From: Segetibacter sp.
GTDB lineage: Bacteria > Bacteroidota > Bacteroidia > Chitinophagales > Chitinophagaceae
Reading direction: 5' to 3'
Length of the DNA: 45,091 nt
Assembly: GCA_028288485.1 (NCBI GenBank)
Contig: JAQBNO010000213.1
Location: forward strand, 1-45,091
A program made the translations under genes and the position numbers. The notes under the pieces are model-generated. The model ran no database searches, had not been told where the DNA came from, and saw only the letters and a program-made list of their open reading frames with translations. Below are positions 8,450 to 14,251 of this stretch, one piece after another. The stretch's first letter is position 1, and every line of letters begins with the position of its first letter.

Positions 8450-8692
8450 GCCGCTAACACCTAAAGAGGATGACAGGTGATTTCGAAGCAATTAAATATT
8501 CAATACACAACGTTCAATACTCAATGTTCAATTAAAAAAATCAGGTTGTTGCTTCATTGAATATTGAACAGTAAAAATTGATTGTTCATTTCTTCAATCA
8601 AAAACCAACAGTACAAGTGAGTGACACAACGATGTTGAACAAGGTTATGCAGCTTGTAAACAAAAAAATAATCGAATAAAAATCATTAGTGT
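8450..8692. other. Intergenic stretch with inverted repeats between phosphatase and kinase genes
   Basis: This 243-bp gap holds no gene. It contains TTCAATACTCAATG (8513-8526), which pairs at 13 of 14 positions with CATTGAATATTGAA (8555-8568), plus a third half-copy, TATTCAATAC, at 8497-8506. A copy of the dispersed repeat follows at 8615-8668. The hairpin has a 28-base AT-rich loop and no clean U-tract, so a terminator or processing role is uncertain. Confidence 0.6.
8615..8668 (+). repeat. 54-bp repeat element upstream of the TerY-P kinase gene, shared with rpoC leader
   Basis: A 25-base block at 8615-8639 beginning AAGTGAGTGACACAACGATG is followed by 11 unmatched bases and then AGCTTGTAAACAAAAAAA (8651-8668). 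Both blocks and the 11-base spacing are repeated exactly on the minus strand at 34737-34790, just upstream of rpoC. The element ends 24 bases before the GTG of the kinase gene. It may act in the leader or carry a promoter, or may simply be a repeat that tends to land between genes. Confidence 0.8.
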
Positions 8693-10258
8693 GTGAGTTA
8701 CCTGGACAACTTTTCAAATAAAACGGGAATGAGTACAAAATCAGTAGAATCAATTATTACCCCAGGTAAAATCTACCCATATGTAGATAATGGAGAGCCT
8801 ATGCGTGGGGGAATGAAAGATGTCTATTTTGCTCCGGACAAATCGTATGTGGTGGCCTTTTACCGTGACGAACAGGATTATAATACAAAGGAACGCTTAA
8901 GGAAAATTGTTACGCAGTACTATGATAATTTTTTCAACAGGGAACATGGAGATTATTACAAAGAACTGTATTGTTGGCCAACAGACATGGTAGAAGCGAA
9001 TAAAAAAGTAGGTTTGATAGTGCCCGCTTACAATAAGAATTTTTTCTTCAAAAAGGGATATGCCACCAGTGAAGGGATAAAGGGCAAAGAAAAGCAAGGC
9101 TTGTGGTTTGCCTCGTCGAAATTCAGGAACAAGCAGTTTCCGTTAAGGCTTGACGAAAGCGAATTAGGAACATGGTTAAGCTTCTTCCAGGTAAATGTAA
9201 AGATTGCAAGGGGTGTAAAACGATTGCATGCGGCCGGGTTGGCACATTCTGACCTGTCTTACAAAAATGTTTTGGTTGACCCGGTGAGCAGAGCGGCCAC
9301 CATTATTGATATTGACGGGTTGGTGGTTCCCGGATTGTTTCCGCCCGATGTAATTGGTACTGCAGACTTTATCGCACCGGAAGTACTGGCGACGAAGCAT
9401 CTCGACCTGCACGATGTGAACCGTAAACATGCCAACCGTACAACTGACTTGCACGCACTGGCTGTAATGATTTACATGTATTTGCTATACAGGCACCCAT
9501 TAAAAGGTGGAAAAGTGAACGACCTTGATACCGAGAAAGACGACCTGTTGAGCATGGGTGAAAAAGCTTTGTTTATAGAACATCCGACCGACTTATCAAA
9601 CAGGCCCAAGGCCGGCCAGCTCTCTAAGTCCGCGTTGCCCTGGGCTGATGTTGACAAAATTCCCTACACGGTAACAGGACCGTACCTGAAAAAGCTTTTC
9701 GACGAGGCATTTATCACAGGGTTGCATCATCCTAACCTTCGTCCGAACGCCGATACGTGGGAGCAGGCTTTATTAAAAACCACGGATTTGATGCAACCAT
9801 GCAGCAATAAACAATGCGATCAAAAATGGTTTGTGTTTGATAATACTGCTGCTCCCAAATGCCCGTTTTGCGGAACTCCTGTTAAAGGCACAGTACCGGT
9901 CCTGGATTTATACTATCAATTCAGGCCAACAGTTTGGCAACCCGAGAACCACCGTTTGATGGTGTACAACAACCAGTATTTATTTCAATGGCATGTAAAC
10001 AGGCATGTCATAAGAAATGAAAGGCTTACAGCGGAGCAAAAAGTACCTGTAGGTTATTTTACTTTTCACAATGGAAAGTGGGTGCTGGTAAATCAAAAGC
10101 TTACTTCGTTAAAAGACGTAACGGAGAATAAAGAAATACCTGTAGGTACTATGGTTGACATAACGGATGGTAAGAAATTGTTGTTGTCGAATGAAGAGGG
10201 CGGAAGGGTGGTGATGGTTACCATGGCGAATAATCCCCAAACCCCTAAACAGGCTTAA
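8693..10258 (+). CDS. Protein kinase-like protein with zinc ribbon and C-terminal beta domain (TerY-P kinase, YegI-like)
   Basis: A 521-residue eukaryotic-type kinase fold. The catalytic loop is HSDLSYKNVL (D187) and the metal site IIDIDG (D206/D208, in place of DFG). TADFIAPEV is the APE-like segment. The beginning reads GGMKDVYFAPDKSYVVAFYRD; I do not see a clear VAIK lysine, so catalysis needs testing. A zinc ribbon follows (C370, C375, C390, C393). After it comes a beta-rich region of about 110 residues (FQWHVNRHV, VPVGYFTFHNGKW) like that in YegI-type proteins. GTG 8693 opens the frame; ATG 8729 (MSTKSVES) is an alternative. Third member of the vWA-PP2C-kinase triad; no membrane helix is evident. 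Confidence 0.85.
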   Translation: MSYLDNFSNKTGMSTKSVESIITPGKIYPYVDNGEPMRGGMKDVYFAPDKSYVVAFYRDEQDYNTKERLRKIVTQYYDNFFNREHGDYYKELYCWPTDMVEANKKVGLIVPAYNKNFFFKKGYATSEGIKGKEKQGLWFASSKFRNKQFPLRLDESELGTWLSFFQVNVKIARGVKRLHAAGLAHSDLSYKNVLVDPVSRAATIIDIDGLVVPGLFPPDVIGTADFIAPEVLATKHLDLHDVNRKHANRTTDLHALAVMIYMYLLYRHPLKGGKVNDLDTEKDDLLSMGEKALFIEHPTDLSNRPKAGQLSKSALPWADVDKIPYTVTGPYLKKLFDEAFITGLHHPNLRPNADTWEQALLKTTDLMQPCSNKQCDQKWFVFDNTAAPKCPFCGTPVKGTVPVLDLYYQFRPTVWQPENHRLMVYNNQYLFQWHVNRHVIRNERLTAEQKVPVGYFTFHNGKWVLVNQKLTSLKDVTENKEIPVGTMVDITDGKKLLLSNEEGGRVVMVTMANNPQTPKQA

Positions 10259-10356
10259 AGACCAATAACGAACATTTTGTTCTTGCGAAATAATATTAAT
10301 ATGGAGATTAATTTTATTAGGAATTCTTGTAGGCTTATCAATAAAATGTTCCAATT

Positions 10357-11073
10357 ATGAGTTTACTCAAACAAATATTAAGTCCCTTTGTGGAATTTGA
10401 GGAGGAGAAGAAAAAGGATTGGGTAAAAGAAAACAAGCCTCCTGTTGCCTCAAATTATAGTGAACCGCCAATAGAAGAAAATGTAGAACATCCGCTGATT
10501 ACTGGAACTACTGTTGCTGACTCCACACCTACTCAAACCCACCCTGCTACAACGCGTGGCTTCCTCTCGGAGCCGTTGCCGGAACACAGGCAATATTTTG
10601 AAAAATTAATCGATGACGCCAATGCTAACAACCCGATGTTCCATGGCTCAGACTTCAAGGAATTTAGAGACAGCAAACTTGACATTGATAATATAACGGA
10701 CGAAGAGACAAGGTATAAAACTGCATTCAACATATTAAAGAGAACAGGGCTTACTAAAGAAAAGCTGGTATCGACGGCCCATGAATATCATAACATTGTT
10801 GGTCGCGACATGAATGCATTTCAAGGTGCCCATTCCCAAAAGTACCAGAAAGAAGTTAGGCAAAGGGAACAGCTTATACAAAAAAAAGCAGAGGAACTGC
10901 AGGCTTTATCTGAAAGGATCAATGCTTTAAAAAAGGAGATTAGCCAGCTGGCGCAAGAGATGACAGAAACAAAAGACAAATTGGATCTAACCAAAACTTC
11001 ATTCCTTTTAGCAGGTGAAAATATGCAACAGGAAATCGCGACTGAGTTGCAAAAGATAGATAAGTATTTTTAA
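10357..11073 (+). CDS. Coiled-coil protein of the TerY-P cluster, unknown function
   Basis: I do not recognise a named family in these 238 residues. Residues 1-75 are charged, proline-rich and probably disordered, starting MSLLKQILSPFVEFEEEKKK. The middle, about 75-160, looks helical (LPEHRQYFEKLIDDANANN, ETRYKTAFNILKRTGL). A long coiled coil runs from about 160 to 235 with regular heptads (LQALSERINALKKEIS). It has no signal peptide or membrane helix. It starts 98 bp after the kinase gene on the same strand and ends the cluster, so it is likely a cytosolic partner or substrate of the kinase/phosphatase pair. The low-complexity N-terminus rich in S and T could be a phosphorylation target (inference only). 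Confidence 0.72.
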   Translation: MSLLKQILSPFVEFEEEKKKDWVKENKPPVASNYSEPPIEENVEHPLITGTTVADSTPTQTHPATTRGFLSEPLPEHRQYFEKLIDDANANNPMFHGSDFKEFRDSKLDIDNITDEETRYKTAFNILKRTGLTKEKLVSTAHEYHNIVGRDMNAFQGAHSQKYQKEVRQREQLIQKKAEELQALSERINALKKEISQLAQEMTETKDKLDLTKTSFLLAGENMQQEIATELQKIDKYF

Positions 11074-11288
11074 AAATTGGAGGTGCTTTCAGGAGCATGG
11101 AACCCGGAAAAAATGTACGGGCAAAATCATGTTCTACTTCCCCCTCAACCTATTCACAACCTGTTCCTCCGGCAAACATCTCCTTTCTTTTTGCACCGGC
11201 TGTTCCAATATTTAAGAATGTTTTGTTAACTCGGTTAGGTTTTTTCGTAAGTACTATTAATATGCGGGAAAACTGTAATTTTAGTGCA

Positions 11289-12077
11289 ATGAACAAAAAG
11301 CTTTTTCTAGCATATTTTATTTGCGTTAGCCCACTTCTTGTTACGGGGCAAAATATGACAGGATTTTGGAAGGGAAGCTTCGATATGTTTGGAGGTTGTT
11401 TCGCTCAAAATAATATCGAGTTACAAATCACAATAAAAGGAGACAGCGTTTATGGCAACTCTTATCATTACCTGGACGTGAATAATTACGTTAAGAAGAA
11501 ATTCTGGGGTACCTATAATGCAACATCAAAAAAGATAATTTTACAGGAAAGGGTGGTAACGACTTTCAAGATCCCACAGGAATGCAGGATTTGTATAAAA
11601 CAATACGAACTGGACTATAGCAGTAGTGGTAACACGGAATTTTTAAAGGGCGGGTGGAGCAGCGTGCTGGTAGCAAACTATATTAACTGCGAGAACGGGC
11701 CGATAACACTTTCAAGGGTGAGGGAATCAGCTTTTAAAGAAATACCGGAAATCATTGTCGACAGTGGAGAAATTCGACTCGAATTTTATGATAACGGCGA
11801 AATAGATGATGACTCTATAACTGTACGCATAAACGACAGAATAGTGCTGACACACCAAAAACTTGGTGCAAAACCAATAACCACTACAATCAGGATGGAT
11901 TTGAAGCATACTTTCCAGGAAGTTGAGATGATCGCCGAAAATCTCGGCTCCATCCCTCCCAATACAGCGCTTCTTATTATTACTGCGAATAAAAAACGGT
12001 ATGAGCTTTTTTTAACCTCCTCTACTCAGAAATCGGCAAAGGTTCGCTTTTTATACGAAAAAGGAAACGGAGACTAA
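11289..12077 (+). CDS. Exported protein of unknown function
   Basis: A 262-residue protein with a clear signal peptide (MNKKLFLAYFICVSPLLVTG) and cleavage expected near residue 20. The mature part is beta-rich. The first half, starting MTGFWKGSFDMFGGC, resembles small lipocalin-like domains of Bacteroidetes exported proteins (IELQITIKGDSVYGNSYHY). The second half, about 160-262, has EIRLEFYDNGEIDDDSITVRI, a pattern seen in secreted Bacteroidetes beta-sandwich domains. The frame is open back to 11097, but those residues look like translated leader, and ATG 11289 gives the signal peptide. TAATTTTA (11276-11283), one base off a Bacteroidetes -7 box, sits just upstream and would give almost no leader. 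I cannot assign a role. Confidence 0.68.
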   Translation: MNKKLFLAYFICVSPLLVTGQNMTGFWKGSFDMFGGCFAQNNIELQITIKGDSVYGNSYHYLDVNNYVKKKFWGTYNATSKKIILQERVVTTFKIPQECRICIKQYELDYSSSGNTEFLKGGWSSVLVANYINCENGPITLSRVRESAFKEIPEIIVDSGEIRLEFYDNGEIDDDSITVRINDRIVLTHQKLGAKPITTTIRMDLKHTFQEVEMIAENLGSIPPNTALLIITANKKRYELFLTSSTQKSAKVRFLYEKGNGD

Positions 12078-12146
12078 GGACAAGCTTAACAACATCTCTT
12101 GTTCGCTAATATCTTCTTTATCACGGCGGAAAAAACCACAACCCTA

Positions 12147-12222
12147 AAAGTGAGTGACATCATAAAAGGGATCCCATTGAGACAACGATGGGGGATAGTA
12201 GCACAAAAGCCGGTGCCATAAA
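12147..12222 (+). repeat. Dispersed intergenic repeat, interrupted copy with hairpin
   Basis: It begins AAGTGAGTGACA like the copies at 8615 and 34790 but carries about 23 extra bases, including GGGATCCC, before CAACGATG (12183-12190). Its 3' part, GCAC (12201-12204) and GTGC (12213-12216) then CATAAAA, matches the copies near 21085 and 26976, where the stem is GTAC/GTAC: a compensated base pair. It sits in the 250-bp gap before the beta-barrel gene. Confidence 0.6.
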
Positions 12223-12327
12223 ACCTTTCCCTGTTATCACATACGGAAATTAATAATCAAACTACACTCCGTGTCAGCCGCGATCTGTAAAAATTGGTGA
12301 AGCAACGCCTATATTCGCATTTTGTAA

Positions 12328-13086
12328 ATGTGTATGAGGAAGAGATGGTGTGTGACGCTGGTTATTTACCTGATAGGTAAAGTAGTAATTGCTCAAGGTG
12401 CTATTGAGAACTATGAAATGGGAATACACGCAGGGGTGGTTTTATACCAGGGCGATCTTACTCCGTCAGCGTTTGGCTCTTATAAAACAATTCGTTTTGT
12501 TGCAGGGCTTCACGGTAATATCGTGCTGTCTGGTGCGTTTTCTCTTCGTCCAAATCTTGATTTCGGACATCTCGAAGGTGATGACAGTAAATATAATGAC
12601 CGGGTGTGGAGGCAGCAAAGGAACTTTAAATTCGAAAGGTCGTTCAATGAAATTTCGGCTTTATTAGTGTGGGACATTTTTGGCAAAAACCGGGAGTACT
12701 TTAGGGAAGGTTTTTCACCTTACTTAGTCGCGGGTATAGGGTACACCATTTTTAAAGGAAATCGCGATTACAGTAATTTTCACTGGTCATATTTCAGTAA
12801 TCAACCAGAAGTAACTGCCGGACTGAATTCAGATATTGCCCGACCTGAATTAAAAGGTACGCCTGTGTTACCTTTCGGTTTTGGAGTGCGTTATTCACTC
12901 TCTCCCAGGATATCTGTCAATGCTGAAACTTCTTATCGCTTAACAACTACTGATTACATTGACGGGTTCAGCCTGTCGGCAGATACAAAGCAAATGGATC
13001 GATATTATACCTATACCTTCGGCCTCATTTTCTCTCCCTGGAAGAAGAGCAGCGAGGGGATTAAATGTCCTGCTATTAACAATTAG
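12328..13086 (+). CDS. Outer membrane beta-barrel protein (DUF6089-like)
   Basis: A 252-residue protein with a signal peptide ending near AQGAIENYEMG, followed by alternating beta strands: GIHAGVVLYQGDLTP, FSLRPNLDFGHLEGDD, PYLVAGIGYTIFKGN, VLPFGFGVRYSLSP. Aromatic residues end many strands (YTYTFGLIFSPWK), as in small outer-membrane barrels. The ATYQGDL-like opening and the length fit the DUF6089/PorG-like group of Bacteroidetes, some of which belong to type IX secretion, but I cannot separate these by eye. Start ATG 12328; a second ATG two codons later (12334) is equally possible. Its transcript converges on the bactofilin gene. The function is unproven. Confidence 0.7.
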   Translation: MCMRKRWCVTLVIYLIGKVVIAQGAIENYEMGIHAGVVLYQGDLTPSAFGSYKTIRFVAGLHGNIVLSGAFSLRPNLDFGHLEGDDSKYNDRVWRQQRNFKFERSFNEISALLVWDIFGKNREYFREGFSPYLVAGIGYTIFKGNRDYSNFHWSYFSNQPEVTAGLNSDIARPELKGTPVLPFGFGVRYSLSPRISVNAETSYRLTTTDYIDGFSLSADTKQMDRYYTYTFGLIFSPWKKSSEGIKCPAINN

Positions 13087-13160
13087 ACATGTTGTAGTTA
13101 ACTACGATTCAGCTCATCGGATTATTTCTTCACCCACCCGATCTTTAGTGTATTAAAGGC

Positions 13161-13589
13161 CTACTTAGCCACGGTACTCTTGAGTTCTGAGTTCTTATCC
13201 TTGCTCATTTCGGTTATATTAACTACCTGGCTTCCATTCATAGTACATCTACCATTGAACGCTACTGTAGGCTCAACCTGCAGCTTTGTCGCATAAATAT
13301 CGCCCACTAAAACTGCTTTTCCGCGTAAGTTCAAGAGCTCCTTCGTCTTAATATTGCCTTTAATTCTTCCCATAACGTCGGCCTGCTTACAGTCTACATC
13401 ACCCTCAACAATACCCTCTGCTCCTATTAAAACCCGTGCAGTGCAAATAATGTTGCCTTTAATCGTACCGTCGATTCTTATGTCGGCTGTACCGGAAATA
13501 TCACCGGTAAGTGTTACGCCGCTACCTATAATTGTAGTGCTTCCGCCGGCCGTTTCAATCGTTTCTTTTGATTTTGTTGAAAATATCAT
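13161..13589 (-). CDS. Bactofilin (polymer-forming cytoskeletal protein)
   Basis: A 142-residue bactofilin that polymerises without nucleotide into filaments under the membrane. The core from about residue 18 to 120 is a right-handed beta-helix with regular hydrophobic/glycine periodicity: GSGVTLTGDISGTADIRIDG, TIKGNIICTARVLIGAEGIV, GDVDCKQADVMGRIKGNI. Short polar tails flank the core, as usual in the family. The gene lies 41 bp after a membrane/coil protein gene on the same strand, probably in one operon. Bactofilins elsewhere recruit LytM peptidases for cell shape; here the partner gene encodes only the membrane/coil part. Confidence 0.93.
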   Translation of the reverse strand: MIFSTKSKETIETAGGSTTIIGSGVTLTGDISGTADIRIDGTIKGNIICTARVLIGAEGIVEGDVDCKQADVMGRIKGNIKTKELLNLRGKAVLVGDIYATKLQVEPTVAFNGRCTMNGSQVVNITEMSKDKNSELKSTVAK

Positions 13590-13630
13590 ATGTTGAATTA
13601 TTGAAGAAAAGGCCGGTCATTATTCTGCTC

Positions 13631-14008
13631 CTATTTAGAAACGTTTAAAACAGTAGTATCGTATTGAACCGTTACATCTCCTGTAAGCACTTTCTTCAGG
13701 TTAAGCAGGTATTGGTCCTTAAATCTCATCGCTTGTTCCAACGAGTCTGTCTTCAGTTTCAAAAACTGCAATTCTTTATGACTACCCTGGCTTCCGTAAC
13801 CTGGTAAATACTGCTTTAACGGAGTAAAAACGATGAGTGCAACGGTGAGACCTACTAAAATAACAAAAATGCTGCTAAGAACAATGTATACACTAAGACG
13901 TGATAATTTGAATGTAACCACTTCTTCATACGTATCGTCGTTCATGATAACAAGACGGTAACGGTTACGGAGATGTTGGAGCGTTGTATTGGCTTCAAGT
14001 TTAGCCAT
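13631..14008 (-). CDS. Membrane-anchored coiled-coil protein resembling the N-terminus of M23 peptidases
   Basis: A 125-residue protein: a cytoplasmic segment with RYRLVIMNDDTYEEVVTFKL, one transmembrane helix (about residues 45-67, VYIVLSSIFVILVGLTVALI), then TPLKQYLPGYG and a periplasmic coiled coil (LKLKTDSLEQAMRFKDQYL). This closely resembles the N-terminal part of Bacteroidetes M23/LytM peptidases, but the protein stops before any peptidase domain. ATG 14008 is chosen because the frame's upstream extension to 14107 looks non-coding and the conserved part begins there. TACCTTTA on the minus strand (14017-14024) is a near-consensus -7 box. It is followed by the bactofilin gene, so it is plausibly the membrane anchor of the filament. 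Confidence 0.7.
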   Translation of the reverse strand: MAKLEANTTLQHLRNRYRLVIMNDDTYEEVVTFKLSRLSVYIVLSSIFVILVGLTVALIVFTPLKQYLPGYGSQGSHKELQFLKLKTDSLEQAMRFKDQYLLNLKKVLTGDVTVQYDTTVLNVSK

Positions 14009-14251
14009 AATGTTTGTAAAGGTAGTATTTGGGGTGGAAGTATGCCCCTGAAAAAGAAAATAACTGTACTTTAGGGAATTAAATAGTAGTATCGTCTTAG
14101 TAGACATTAGTTTTACCTGTCGGCGAAATCAGGATAAAAATTGAGCGAATTGGAAAAAAAACAGTATGAAAAAATACAAAAAGCTGCATCTTAAAACTCA
14201 AACTCGTGCTCTATCGAAATTGCTTTATTAAATATTATCAGGCATTTATTC

